The translations under genes and the position numbers were made by a program. This document shows positions 20,957 through 31,176 of a stretch of 64,000 nt of DNA, piece after piece. How positions within the stretch are numbered: position 1 is the stretch's first letter; the number at the start of each line of letters is the position of its first letter. The stretch comes from Tritrichomonas foetus (taxonomy: Eukaryota > Parabasalia > Tritrichomonadida > Tritrichomonadidae), in NCBI GenBank assembly GCA_001839685.1, contig MLAK01000631.1, positions 1 through 64,000 on the forward strand, read 5' to 3'. Below the pieces are notes generated by a model. The model searched no databases and was not told the origin of the DNA. It worked only from the letters and a program-made list of their open reading frames with translations.

Positions 20957-23900
20957 TTAATTAATTTCATACTCAATATGTTCTGTAAGTGGATCACGTT
21001 TACCTTCATAACTCTTTGAATTAATATCTGGAAGCCCAAATTCTGTAATGAAGGCCAAAGTATGCTCACGCATTTCTTTAAATATCAAATAATGATTCTG
21101 GCTCTGGTAATATTCAATGCCACGATGATAAACTTTAAGAAGTCTTTCAACACTGCTTCGAAGCCTAGCAGCAAGTTCTTGTGCCTTTTCTGGATTTCCT
21201 TTTGTTCGAAGAAGTTTCAAAAGATCGAAAACAGATTCTTCTCCTTCAAGTGCAAGTTTAAAGAGTGCAACAATTCGTCCCATATCCTGTTCCATGTTTT
21301 GTTTATAGTTTCCTTCAATTGCATTTAAGTTTCTGCATGGGAAACATTTTTCAAATTCCATGGAGCTTTGTTGCATCAATAATCTTAATTTTTCAGTTTC
21401 TAATTCTGTAAAACCTGCTAAGGAAATATCAACATGTTTCACATCGATAACTTCAGAGAACATTGTGAAACGTGGCAATTCTTCACGTGTTGTATATTGA
21501 ATCAATTTAATTGATTTTTCATCTGCAGAATTTACTTTTTCAATGTCACTTCGTTTTACAATTTCGCGGAAAAGTTTCCAACAATGCAAATGCTCAAGTC
21601 CATCTGGGGTAGGATCATATTTAAGTACAGGGATACATTTATCATTGGAGAAATCTTTTTCAATTTTTGGTGAATCACTCGCTAAACAATATACCTTATT
21701 GTTTCGAACAAAGAAAGAAAGTGGTGTCTCATGTGTTGAAGATGAGCCAACAGTAAGTTCATGGAAACTCATATTTAATCCCGCTGCAACTTTAGCCAAT
21801 TCACTGTAATTTCGTTCAGTTGCAAAAATTCTCATTTGTAAAGAACGAAGGCAGCGTGAATCATAAAACATTCGAGATTTATCGCCATAAGTTATTGCAT
21901 CTTCAATTGCTTGTTTAAGTAATTCAATTGTAAAATCGGAAGAAATGAACTGGAAATCAGATGAAATTGATTCGAAATCAATTTGAGTTTCAACCATTAC
22001 AGATGGAAAGAATGAAAAATCTCTTTCGCCAAGCATATATTTACCTGAACCTTTAGTTCTTGCATTTCGAATTGGTTGACAAACAATTAAATTAAAGTTG
22101 AAATCTTTATTATCGGTTGATAGAATTTGTGAATTGAGAGTTTCTTCATGCATGAAAACAGTGGAAATTAAAGCACAAATATGTAATTGAGCAACAAAAG
22201 CAGAAGGGAAGTTTCCACTTTGAACATTAATTCTCACAATTTCTTTAAGCCATTTCATTCTCATTGATGGAAATGTTTTATGCTGGTTTGCAATTTCCAT
22301 AACATAAACACACCTTTCATCAGGTGGATGAGTAGCAAGACGGAGCTTTTCAATAACTTCTGCTATATTATTTGCAGCAATCATTCTTTCATTCAACTTT
22401 GAAGTCAGAGCTTCATTTTGGAAGAATTGACTGAAGTTTTGAATCTGTGCAATCATTTGTTTAAACAAAGAAATTTGTTCAACGGGTGAATGAAGCAAAA
22501 GTGATGTCAATGCATCAATAACTTCGACAGAAGAGACAGTAACTGATCTTCTTGCATCAAAATCGGCTTTAAAGAACAAAAGAATCAATGATGTTGCAAA
22601 ACAACGTGCAATGTGTTGTTTTCTGGTAACAACTTCTAGGAGATTTTGAACAAGATTACGTTGACATGGATAAATGTTGATCAATCTGGAAACTATATCG
22701 AAAATCTTAGGGAAATTATAAGGAATTTGATACGGACTCACTAAATGTGAAATTAATTTAATTACTGAGGGCAAAGGATCAACAAAATAGTTTAAATTCA
22801 ACCATAAGAATTGTAAACATCGTTGTGTAAGCTGATCATAAAGTCCATTAACAATTGTGATCTGTGGAGTCAGATTTTCAATGACTGATTCTGTTGCAAG
22901 GGCAAGAAATTCAATGAAAAGGGTTTGGAAGTTCGGTGACATCGAAACAAAGAAGTTTTTCAGAAGCTGAGTTGGAGTATATCCAAGCAAAAATAGAATT
23001 GTTGGCAAGAAATCATAGTGTGAACTTTTTAGAAGCTCTGAGGCATAAAAAGAAGAAATAATATCTAAAATCGGAAAGAAAGCAAATCCAATTCGATAAG
23101 AAAGAGACGGCTCGATGATCTCTAATGGTAGAAAGAGATCATTTAAGAATCGAATACATGATTTTAAGGCTCGTTCATCAGATGTCATAGTTTTATTTAC
23201 AGCTAAACAAATTAATGAAACAATTGGATTAAATGGTGAAAACATGATATTATTTAATGGTCGAACAGGAAGCTTTTTTGCAATGTAAATTGCAAATTCA
23301 TTAGTGTATGTGAAAGGAATCAAAAAGTCAAAGACACAAAAGAATGCAAAATTATCATCTAATTGAATTAAAAGACGTATATGGGCTAATAAATTGTTGT
23401 CGATTGATGCAGGATCATCACAAATTGAACAGAATTTGAAAAGAGTAGTACCGTAAAGCCTATTCAGAATTTCAGCATTCTTTAAATCTTTATTTCGAAT
23501 AAGAAAACAGATTAATTGTGTAACACGTGCGAAAAAGTTGAAAATAGATGCAGGAATCCATGCTTCTGTTCTTCTATGATATGAAACAATCAAAATATCA
23601 GATAAAATATCAAATGCATTAATGAATTGCATTATTAATTCTGGCTTTGAATCTATCGCATTTTGAATCAATTGATCAAAGGAATTTGTAAACGAGGAAG
23701 TAAAATTATGCTTGATTGTTTTAGGATCAAAGTTTGAATAAATCCATCTTCGAACAACATCTTTGACATCTGTTTGTTTCAATCGATAAATAAAATCAAC
23801 AAAATATTCAGCAGTTAAAGGTGAGATAATACGTAATAATTTTGAAAGAATAGGTAAAGCCAAAATAATTAGATTATCTTGTGTTGTTTGTCCAATAATT

Positions 23901-25420
23901 TGTGTCCATTGAACTTGTTGTGGTACCAAAGCATATGCAAAATCGCTAAAATACTTGGGCGGATATATAAAGATTGGAATGTTAAAATTAAACATCATAT
24001 TTGTTTTAGAACTGGATTTAATTTTTGATAAATATTCATCTGATTTGATTCTTTTCAGTGGTGAGACAGGAATTACAACGTTTGGTGTTTGAATCATAAT
24101 TCCATCTTGGAAAAGCGGCATTATACAAATTTTTGAGATATTTGGAGTGTTATGAGAAAGCACCATAATATGGAATATTAAATGAGCAGTTGATGGTAAT
24201 GGTTTCTCAATTAAAATTCGAATCACATCTGGAAAATAGAGTTTCCTTCCAGCTGGAATTGGATATGAAATATAACAATCAAGTAATAAATCAATAGATT
24301 TTGAACTGATGCATTTCAAACCATCGGGCTTAAAAGGATCAGTTGTTTCATTACATACAAAAAGTTTGAAATACACAAACTCACCTTTTGGTGAATTATT
24401 ATAGACAAATTGAATGTTACTCAAATGCATTGAAATAACTGGATCTGTCACTTTTGGTGCTGATGTTAAACATAAAAGTGGTTTGTTACGTAAGGTATCA
24501 ACATTGAAACAAGTTTCTGGCATTTCATTATACGGAACAATTTCACAATTAATTTGACCATTAATTGATATTGAATTTTCTTCATCTGGAGGTAATCCAA
24601 TATTTTTGAGTGCATCTGGAGTATTCAATTTTGCCCATGGCATATTAAATGTTTTCTTCACTTCACCTTCCAGTGGGTTTAAATACGAAAACGCAAACGG
24701 AACAGGTGTAGAAATTGATAAAGCTTGAACTTGACAATTACTTGATAAAGATTCAATAAATGAATCAATTGAAGCTGCATTTTCATGCGAAAGAACGCAA
24801 ACCATAATCATCGACTTAGGCGTTGGTTTTTTCACTTGAAAATAAGTTTCTTGTTTTTGAGTCTGAATGAAAACAAATTTTCCGTTTGAAAATGCAAAAG
24901 TTGCAGAATCTGTCAAAACCGTTTTTGATTCAGAATCAAACATGTAGATCGCGCCGTGAACACCTGAAATATTTTCCGTTTTTCCTAAAAGCGTAAAGCA
25001 ATCAATTGTAACTTTGAAATAAATTTCAGATACTGCAGATATGGAATTCGGAATATTAAATGGCGTTTTTGGCTTTTGCGGTGATTTGACAAGGTTGGAA
25101 ATCGGCTGGAAATCAAGACCAAGTGAATCGAGGTCTTGTTCGTTCGTGCTTCGTTTGAGAAATTGTAAAATTGGACCATTTTCCAATTTCCCGTTTAAAC
25201 TCGTGCTGTCTTCTTCGGTAAGATTAAAGTCGTTATTGTATTCAACAACTTGTGGTGGAGGAAGAGGCTGGATTGTAACTGGGGTGTATTGATATGCCGG
25301 TGCTCTAACAACGTTGTCAAACCACTTTTCGTGAAGGTCGCAAAAATCGGAATGTATTCTCGAAGGAGGAGGAGGAGATTGGATCTGTGTTGCTGTAAAA
25401 AGAGGACGGAAACTTGACAT
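20957..25420 (-). CDS. DOCK-family Rho-type GEF
   Basis: A 1,487-residue protein. Residues about 350-480 fit a C2-like DHR-1 domain (NIQFVYNNSPKGEFVYFKLFVCNETTDPF, then LLLDCYISYPIPAGRKLYFPDVIRI), the lipid-binding part. A long helical region follows. The C-terminal third fits DHR-2, the exchange domain: RMKWLKEIVRINVQSGNFPSAFVAQLHICALIS is lobe A, matching the WLESLAKFHLQNGN-type motif. Then comes the EELPRFTMFSEVIDV stretch, and IEGNYKQNMEQDMGRIVALFKLALE and EKAQELAARLRSSVERLLKVYHRG near the end. The layout is most like DOCK-C/D (zizimin) proteins, without a recognisable PH or SH3 domain. Role: activates Rac/Cdc42-type GTPases at membranes. It is divergent from the YEATS gene. The stop is TAAAT. 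Confidence 0.85.
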   Translation of the reverse strand: MSSFRPLFTATQIQSPPPPSRIHSDFCDLHEKWFDNVVRAPAYQYTPVTIQPLPPPQVVEYNNDFNLTEEDSTSLNGKLENGPILQFLKRSTNEQDLDSLGLDFQPISNLVKSPQKPKTPFNIPNSISAVSEIYFKVTIDCFTLLGKTENISGVHGAIYMFDSESKTVLTDSATFAFSNGKFVFIQTQKQETYFQVKKPTPKSMIMVCVLSHENAASIDSFIESLSSNCQVQALSISTPVPFAFSYLNPLEGEVKKTFNMPWAKLNTPDALKNIGLPPDEENSISINGQINCEIVPYNEMPETCFNVDTLRNKPLLCLTSAPKVTDPVISMHLSNIQFVYNNSPKGEFVYFKLFVCNETTDPFKPDGLKCISSKSIDLLLDCYISYPIPAGRKLYFPDVIRILIEKPLPSTAHLIFHIMVLSHNTPNISKICIMPLFQDGIMIQTPNVVIPVSPLKRIKSDEYLSKIKSSSKTNMMFNFNIPIFIYPPKYFSDFAYALVPQQVQWTQIIGQTTQDNLIILALPILSKLLRIISPLTAEYFVDFIYRLKQTDVKDVVRRWIYSNFDPKTIKHNFTSSFTNSFDQLIQNAIDSKPELIMQFINAFDILSDILIVSYHRRTEAWIPASIFNFFARVTQLICFLIRNKDLKNAEILNRLYGTTLFKFCSICDDPASIDNNLLAHIRLLIQLDDNFAFFCVFDFLIPFTYTNEFAIYIAKKLPVRPLNNIMFSPFNPIVSLICLAVNKTMTSDERALKSCIRFLNDLFLPLEIIEPSLSYRIGFAFFPILDIISSFYASELLKSSHYDFLPTILFLLGYTPTQLLKNFFVSMSPNFQTLFIEFLALATESVIENLTPQITIVNGLYDQLTQRCLQFLWLNLNYFVDPLPSVIKLISHLVSPYQIPYNFPKIFDIVSRLINIYPCQRNLVQNLLEVVTRKQHIARCFATSLILLFFKADFDARRSVTVSSVEVIDALTSLLLHSPVEQISLFKQMIAQIQNFSQFFQNEALTSKLNERMIAANNIAEVIEKLRLATHPPDERCVYVMEIANQHKTFPSMRMKWLKEIVRINVQSGNFPSAFVAQLHICALISTVFMHEETLNSQILSTDNKDFNFNLIVCQPIRNARTKGSGKYMLGERDFSFFPSVMVETQIDFESISSDFQFISSDFTIELLKQAIEDAITYGDKSRMFYDSRCLRSLQMRIFATERNYSELAKVAAGLNMSFHELTVGSSSTHETPLSFFVRNNKVYCLASDSPKIEKDFSNDKCIPVLKYDPTPDGLEHLHCWKLFREIVKRSDIEKVNSADEKSIKLIQYTTREELPRFTMFSEVIDVKHVDISLAGFTELETEKLRLLMQQSSMEFEKCFPCRNLNAIEGNYKQNMEQDMGRIVALFKLALEGEESVFDLLKLLRTKGNPEKAQELAARLRSSVERLLKVYHRGIEYYQSQNHYLIFKEMREHTLAFITEFGLPDINSKSYEGKRDPLTEHIEYEIN

Positions 25421-26005
25421 TTTTTAATGCTTCGTGATTTTTTTTATATCAAAATTTTATTTGGAATTCAGAAAATTGTTATAGAAACAAAATGAACAAT
25501 TTTCAATCGTTTGATTGAATAATTGACCTTTTAAGTCAAATGAAATTCAATTTCGAATGAAGAATTAAGAAATCCTATTCTTTTTCGTGTGAATTCAATG
25601 CATAAAACTTTTCTAATATATGTTATTTTTTGTTAAATAGCATATATTATTTACATTCATTCCGTAAAATCATATACCAAACATAAAGAATGTAATTACA
25701 TGTGTTAATTCTCCAATTGTTACTGTGATAATTTGATCAATAATAAATATCAATTCAATCTTGGTCGATTAATTGGAAAATAATCGCGACATTAATTTGA
25801 TAATCATAATTGCATATTTCATGATAAAAACATTTATTAAATATACATTCGTATAAAAATGTGAAATTATATAAATATAATTCGAGATATCCTGAAAATT
25901 CTTCTCTTTCTATTGAACAAAAAATATGGTTATATTTTCAAAAAGTAGTTTTGGTAAAATAACTTTGGTGAATTAAGATTTGATTTCAATAGTTTACAAG
26001 AAAAA
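25421..26005. promoter_or_regulatory. divergent promoter region DOCK/YEATS4
   Basis: 585 nt of AT-rich DNA between two outward-facing genes. It contains a palindrome TTGACCTTTTAAGTCAA (25523-25539; arms TTGAC/GTCAA). The TTGACCTT part also occurs upstream of POLA2 (7904), in the CDK/TRM10 divergent promoter (48318) and upstream of the karyopherin gene (55910). No coding potential. Confidence 0.4.
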
Positions 26006-26680
26006 ATGTCTCGAATCGATGACCTTGTCATAGAAAAGCAAGTTGTTGTTGGACACCTTGCAAGAAGGCTTGCTAAGCCTACAGAAGTGAAAACTCACCA
26101 CTGGGAAATTTTCTTATATTCACCCACTGGTGAAGATTTAACCAAATGGATCGATCGTTGCGTTTTCCACCTCCACGAATCCTTCGAACAGCCAGAAAGA
26201 ACTCTCACGCGCGAGCCCTACATCGTCGCCGAAGATGGATGGGGCGAATTTGAAGCACAGATCGAAATCGTTCCAAAATGCGCAATTTCGTTTACTTTAA
26301 TTCACGTCATTACGTTTCCAGCAAAGACTTCAGTAAAGCCAGCCCTCATTGTCCGCAGACAAGAAGCCGTCATTTTCCGCAATCCCCCGCCATTATTATA
26401 TGAAGGATTAACAGCAGCATCATTCACATGGAACCGTTTCAAAAAAATGAAAAGGCAGCCAAAGGCAGCTGACGCAGAATACATAGACGAGCCATCTTCT
26501 GACTTCCAGCTTGAAAAGAAGTGGCTGAGCACTGTTTCTGACGTGTCACGTGACATTCGAAGTGAAATTCAGAATCTCGAAGTGCGCCACAGGGAACACC
26601 TTGACAAAATTTCCGTTCTTTTGGAACAAATCAGAAGAACATCGCCTGATATCGCTGAAGCAGCATCCCTTTTCTTGTAA
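26006..26680 (+). CDS. YEATS4: YEATS-domain protein (GAS41/YEATS4/Yaf9)
   Basis: A 224-residue protein, close to human GAS41 (227). Residues 10-135 form the YEATS acetyl/crotonyl-lysine reader: THHWEIFLYSPTGEDLTKWI, then VFHLHESFEQPERTLTREPYIVAEDGWGEFEAQIEI, which carries the hallmark V-x-F-x-L-H-x-S-F and GWGEF motifs. The C-terminal 50 residues (DVSRDIRSEIQNLEVRHREHLDKISVLLEQI) form a coiled coil, as in GAS41/Yaf9. The length and coiled coil point to the shared subunit of SWR1-type remodelling and NuA4-type acetyltransferase complexes rather than AF9 or TFIID TAF14. Codons are relatively G/C-rich at third positions. The stop is TAAAT. Divergent from DOCK. Confidence 0.93.
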   Translation: MSRIDDLVIEKQVVVGHLARRLAKPTEVKTHHWEIFLYSPTGEDLTKWIDRCVFHLHESFEQPERTLTREPYIVAEDGWGEFEAQIEIVPKCAISFTLIHVITFPAKTSVKPALIVRRQEAVIFRNPPPLLYEGLTAASFTWNRFKKMKRQPKAADAEYIDEPSSDFQLEKKWLSTVSDVSRDIRSEIQNLEVRHREHLDKISVLLEQIRRTSPDIAEAASLFL

Positions 26681-26881
26681 ATTTATTTTATTTTATTTTA
26701 GATGCCTAAAAAGTGTTTTATTCCTATCTTTTTACTTTTTTCGAATAATATATTCTTTGTTGTTATTTGTAACTCATACAAGATCCTACTCAATAGATAA
26801 AATATTTGTGAATCCACACATATGTGATTATTTTCAAATCTATTCTTTTTCTTGGAATTTCCATCATTTTATTACAATATA

Positions 26882-26923
26882 CAGTCATTAATAAAAGTAT
26901 GTCCCACTAATAAAAGTGTGTCC
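26882..26923 (+). repeat. left terminal inverted repeat
   Basis: 42 bp identical to the reverse complement of 28900-28941. Inside is a tandem pair of 19-mers, TAATAAAAGTATGTCCCAC (26889-26907) and TAATAAAAGTGTGTCCCAC (26908-26926). They differ by one base and are likely double binding sites for the transposase. Confidence 0.95.
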
Positions 26924-27368
26924 CACCTCTAAATAAATAGACTTTTTTTACTTTTTAATTTCCTTATTTCTCCAATATATAGAGACTTTTTTATGATCGA
27001 ATTTGTGCATACATGATTATTACCATCTCTACTATAAGTTGAAATGCTAATAAATCGAAAATAAAAATTCTTATTCAGATATCTAAAATCTGCAATATTT
27101 TATAAAATTCCTTGGATTTTCAAATTGCTACTGTCAAACATCATAATTGTATAATTACTCAATAATTCTTATTTAATTTGCTCAATATATAGAATCCAAT
27201 CAGATGTTCCTGATTATTTGTGTCATTCATTTCACTTCATTATTTTTGTTTCATTTATATGACAAGAACAAATGAAAGAAACATAAACTAATATATCTCA
27301 AACACTTGTACATAGCAACTATTTCACATCAAAAAGAACAAAGATAGAATTAATAAATGAATTACTTT

Positions 27369-28847
27369 TTATTTACTTATTTTTGGGATTTTTGGTTTGG
27401 GATGATATTTTATCCCTTTTGACTTCAGTGGCTTCTTTTTTTTTCTGATTTCTAGCCTCTTTTTCAGTTCTTCTTCAAAATACTGTTTGTTGATGAATCC
27501 AAATTGGGTTGTTCGAGTAAGGTTGGTTGAATTTTTTGAATTTTCTGATTTAGTCAATATTTCTTGAATAGTACACGATTTGGTAAATTCATTTTCATCA
27601 ATTATTGCAGTATATGGTTCATTGCTAGTATTAGGCTTTATTCCAGCCTTTGAAAAAGCCTTTCTATTGGTATTTCCGGTGGTAGCCTGTTCGAAAGCTT
27701 GTATTAACTTGTTTATTTGGTCAGCTTGTGAATTTTTTATAAATTCAGTTCTGATTGTTTTTTTTCGTCTCTTCACAATCCCAAAAGTAACTAAATCCAA
27801 CATTTGAAACAAACCTGTTGAGTTACTTGGGAAAGTAATTAGTTTAATCAAATTTTCACCAAGTAATTTTTTGATAGAATCTGTTGTATGTGATGAACAA
27901 TTATCTGAAAACATAACAGCAGGACTATCAAGATTTCCAATGCTTGTTCTTGACTCTTGAACATGTTTTAATACACTTAATTTCANTTCTATAATAAGAT
28001 CTTCATTAACAAAGCCAGTTGATGAGCTTCGAAGCATTACATCCTCATCTTTTCTTAATCCAGATGATATCACATCTGATTGAATTCTAGTTCGATGATC
28101 GATGATCATGGGCATAACAGTGTCACCACCTGCATTGATGCACGCAACTAATGTTTGATTTTTTTGGTTCCGTTTGATTGAATAATGGATTGATTGTCCT
28201 TTCATATCAGCAGGGACAAGCACATCTTTTGATTTTGATTCGTGTCGTTCTGAAGAACCCATTTCGTCAAAATTATATATTAGGTCCATATAAATTCCAG
28301 CAACTTCTGCTTTCAGTATATTAATATATTCATGAATATTATCCGGACTTATTGATAAACGTGCACCATCTTGTGGTATTGCAGTTGCTGGAATCACTTC
28401 ACTTTGATACCTTTTTAAGAAATTTGTCATCCAACCATATGACAAAGCAACTTGAAAGTTTTCAAGAATAAAATCAAGCACTTCACATTGAGACAATGGC
28501 GTTGATGCAATTGCATTAGATTTGATAAATTCGAGGACTTGTTTTTCTTGAATGTCAGTTAGTGATTTTGGTCTTCCATCATTTTTGTGGCTTTTTCTTG
28601 CTTGCTCGAGACTTCGTGTCAAAATTCTCCTGGATATCCCGAAGAGTAACTGCACATTTTTTTTGGTTGTAATTATATCGTCAAATTCTGAAAAGATNTC
28701 ATAAACTTTGGCAATTTGTGAATATCGATATTGACAGCTTGAAAGCTCTGAACTTCGTTTTAATGAAATATAAAGGCGCTGTCCAAATAATGTTTGTGCA
28801 CGGTTAATCAATTCTTCAAACAGAATCGGAGTGGCTGCTTTCTTCAT
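27369..28847 (-). CDS. pogo/Tigger-like DDE transposase
   Basis: 492 residues from the first ATG (28847); a longer frame starts only with GTG inside the inverted repeat. The N-terminal 130 residues hold helix-turn-helix DNA-binding segments (NVQLLFGISRRILTRSLEQA, then GRPKSLTDIQEKQVLEFI). The catalytic core has Asp in YNFDEMGSSE, Asp in MFSDNCSSHTT, and a third Asp in STGLFQMLDLVTFGIVKRRKK. The last two are separated by 35 residues (DD35D). The C-terminus is Lys-rich (KKKKPLKSKG), probably a nuclear-localisation signal. Two N bases (27986 and 28698) leave two residues undetermined; otherwise the frame is open. It cuts and pastes the element at TA sites. The stop is TAAAT. Confidence 0.92.
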   Translation of the reverse strand: MKKAATPILFEELINRAQTLFGQRLYISLKRSSELSSCQYRYSQIAKVYXIFSEFDDIITTKKNVQLLFGISRRILTRSLEQARKSHKNDGRPKSLTDIQEKQVLEFIKSNAIASTPLSQCEVLDFILENFQVALSYGWMTNFLKRYQSEVIPATAIPQDGARLSISPDNIHEYINILKAEVAGIYMDLIYNFDEMGSSERHESKSKDVLVPADMKGQSIHYSIKRNQKNQTLVACINAGGDTVMPMIIDHRTRIQSDVISSGLRKDEDVMLRSSSTGFVNEDLIIEXKLSVLKHVQESRTSIGNLDSPAVMFSDNCSSHTTDSIKKLLGENLIKLITFPSNSTGLFQMLDLVTFGIVKRRKKTIRTEFIKNSQADQINKLIQAFEQATTGNTNRKAFSKAGIKPNTSNEPYTAIIDENEFTKSCTIQEILTKSENSKNSTNLTRTTQFGFINKQYFEEELKKRLEIRKKKKPLKSKGIKYHPKPKIPKISK

Positions 28848-28899
28848 TGAGAAAATCTGGAAATAAAAATGAAAAAATCTAAACGTACGAAAAAAGCCA

Positions 28900-28941
28900 G
28901 GACACACTTTTATTAGTGGGACATACTTTTATTAATGACTG
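28900..28941 (-). repeat. right terminal inverted repeat
   Basis: Perfect 42-bp partner of 26882-26923. The inner copy of the 19-mer is cut 3 nt short here compared with the left end. Confidence 0.95.
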
Positions 28942-29029
28942 TATATTCCCTTTTATTAAAATTTATATTCCCTTTTATTGCAATTTATATTTCCTTTTAT
29001 TACAATTTATATTCCCTTTTATTGTAATT
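28942..29029. repeat. 22-bp minisatellite next to the transposon
   Basis: Four tandem 22-mers of the form TATATTCCCTTTTATTNNAATT start directly at the transposon's right TA. The left flank (about 26858-26879, CATTTTATTACAATA) looks like another copy, so the element seems to have inserted within this array. Confidence 0.88.
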
Positions 29030-29258
29030 GTTGATTATTTGGATATACTGGGAATTAAAATCATATTATGCTTTTATAAGACATGTCTGAAAGAAAGAAG
29101 TTTTTAAATACTATTTCGTTAAAACAATAGATATTATTCATCTAATTTCTAAAATGGTAACTTCTTTATATCTATATTTACTGATTTCTACATGTAATCG
29201 CATAATGTTAATATATACAACTTTATTTATAAACAAAGATAAAAATGAAAAATTAAAA

Positions 29259-30695
29259 TTAATCCCAAATTGGGCCATAAAGAAGATCACAATCAGCAGC
29301 CTCTTGCATTCTCTTAAGTCTTGCAGCTTCTTCTCTCTTTTCTCTACTTTGCTCTTTAACAGGAACCATTCTTTCAAGAAGTGGTCTTCCAGTTCGTCGT
29401 TTGATTGGCATCATTGCTAAAGCTAGGGCTCTGTTAGTTTTTTCTTCTTGTTCCTTCTTTTCTAATTCGTTTTTCTGTTGTCTTTCTTCATTTCTTCTAT
29501 TTAATTCCTTTTCTTGTGTAAGTTCTTTCAGTTTTGATTCTTCCATTTTTGATAAAACAGCAGTAACTTCTTCCATTTTACATTCAATTCTTCTCAGCAT
29601 TGATGGTGAATCTGGTGATGCTGTATTTTCAAATCCTAGCTGCTTATGGAACTTACTGATAGCATCTTGAAGTTCTGCCATTTCAGCAGGTGATAATTCG
29701 TTTCCATGTTTAAATTCACCGTTTACTCTATATTGTGCATTTCTATCATTCATTTCATTCAATTCTTGTTTTTTCTTTTCTTTTTTATCAAGCATTTCTG
29801 TAATTGATCCATCTCTAGATTCGAGCAAATTATTAAACTTTGTTCGATATCGTTCGACTGCTTCTTCTGCTTCTTGGCAATGCCGAATTAAAAACATATT
29901 TTGTTCTTCAAGTGAAACCATGATATTTAGAAGCTGTTTAGGATCTTTAAAATACATTTCTGGAACAGGATGTTCTCTTCTCCAATCAGGTGGTGTAAGT
30001 GATTCAAGGAATTTTTTATATTCTTGACATTCTTGAAGTTTTTCATCATGATGCGCAATTTCATTTCGAAGCGAAGAAATCTGAGATGAAATTTGCTTGA
30101 TGCGCATTGAAACCTCAATTCTTTGCTTCGATTTCACTTCAGCAGCATGACGAGCTTCCATAGTTGCCTTACCATCATTTGCAAGGAAGCTTCGAAATTG
30201 GTCACGGAATAAATTAATTTCGCCTTCTTTTGCTTTCAAATTTTCTTCTTCTTCTTGCTCAAGGCGCTCGAGTCTTTGAAGTTCTTCCCTTTTGGTATCA
30301 ATTGCTAGCTGAGCAAGAAAAATCTCTCTTTTTTGATGAATAAAATCGCGGAGACCTTCTTGAACTTGATTTGAATCAGGCGCTAAAATAATTTGACCAA
30401 GAGCTTCTTCTTCTGCTGAAACTGTTGGCTGTTTTACTTTTGAAAAAGTTCGATAATTGGATCGTGAGCAGGATGATGCTGCTCTTTTGTATAATTGGGT
30501 ATCTTGAAGCGCTCTTCTTTCTTGTTCAGCTTGGCGCTTTTGTTCGCCTTTCATAGCAAAATATTCTTGATCGTCTGGAATTTTGAATGGATTTTTTGGA
30601 CGAGCTTTCTTTCCTTCGGCTGATGAAGAATTTGATCTTCCTGAGTTTACTTCATGCGCTGTTTCAAGGATCGTACCTTGCTTGTTCCTGTGCAT
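29259..30695 (-). CDS. CFAP100: CFAP100 (CCDC37/MIA1), inner-arm dynein regulator
   Basis: A 478-residue coiled-coil protein. NPFKIPDDQEYFAMKGEQKR (residues 35-54) is the family N-terminal motif. Residues about 115-235 form the DUF4200 coiled coil (RDFIHQKREIFLAQLAIDTKREELQRLERL is characteristic). PEMYFKDPKQLLNIMVSLEEQNMFLIRHCQEAEE follows, another conserved CFAP100/CFAP73 block. The C-terminus is charged coiled coil, ending in a basic/proline segment. With CFAP73 it forms the MIA complex on axonemal doublets, tuning the f/I1 inner dynein arm. Its presence means a motile flagellate, fitting trichomonads. It starts at ATG 30695 and is divergent from the Rab gene. Confidence 0.87.
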   Translation of the reverse strand: MHRNKQGTILETAHEVNSGRSNSSSAEGKKARPKNPFKIPDDQEYFAMKGEQKRQAEQERRALQDTQLYKRAASSCSRSNYRTFSKVKQPTVSAEEEALGQIILAPDSNQVQEGLRDFIHQKREIFLAQLAIDTKREELQRLERLEQEEEENLKAKEGEINLFRDQFRSFLANDGKATMEARHAAEVKSKQRIEVSMRIKQISSQISSLRNEIAHHDEKLQECQEYKKFLESLTPPDWRREHPVPEMYFKDPKQLLNIMVSLEEQNMFLIRHCQEAEEAVERYRTKFNNLLESRDGSITEMLDKKEKKKQELNEMNDRNAQYRVNGEFKHGNELSPAEMAELQDAISKFHKQLGFENTASPDSPSMLRRIECKMEEVTAVLSKMEESKLKELTQEKELNRRNEERQQKNELEKKEQEEKTNRALALAMMPIKRRTGRPLLERMVPVKEQSREKREEAARLKRMQEAADCDLLYGPIWD

Positions 30696-31176
30696 GAGAT
30701 AAGTTTTTAGTAAAGTACGTTATTTAATAGAAAATTTTTGTTTTTTATTTCACATTTCATGAAAAATTAATTAAATCATTTATGGGATGAAGGAATTAAT
30801 TTTCCAATTTGTGGTTCCCATTTTATATATATATATATACGAAATTGTTTTCATGCTCATGGATGATATTTGAATGATTTAAATCATGAATAAAGTCGAA
30901 ATTTGATTAAAATGAAGAAGATTTTGAGAGTTTTGATATAATCAATTCTTGTTTTTACACATTAAATAATATACACTTTCGATCTCCCTTACAAAAATCT
31001 AATAAAAAAGAAGGTTTTGGGATATCAGCAAACTTTTTTTACTGACCAGATATGAATACATTTAAATACATCATAAGAATTTCAAATCATATTTGGTCAA
31101 TAATGTCAAATGTCAAATTCACAATTCACCATATTTCACCTTTTTTGCCATCACATCACAATGTCATAACAATCAA
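30696..31176. promoter_or_regulatory. divergent promoter region CFAP100/Rab
   Basis: 480 nt with no gene. It contains a (TA)8 run at 30824-30839 and, just before the Rab ATG, TCACATCACAATGTCATAA. The last holds several TCAY(W) initiator-like hits. Confidence 0.4.

Larger units (their letters stand above)
26882..28941. mobile_element. pogo-like (Tc1/mariner) DNA transposon, apparently complete
   Basis: A 2,060-bp element bounded by perfect 42-bp terminal inverted repeats starting CAGTCATTAATAAAAG, with a TA target duplication on each side (26880-26881 and 28942-28943). It encodes one DDE transposase read right to left. CAGT ends, a TA target and a DD35D catalytic core together point to the pogo/Tigger branch of Tc1/mariner. 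The arms are identical and the transposase frame is open apart from two ambiguous bases, so the insertion looks recent and may be competent to move. Confidence 0.92.
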
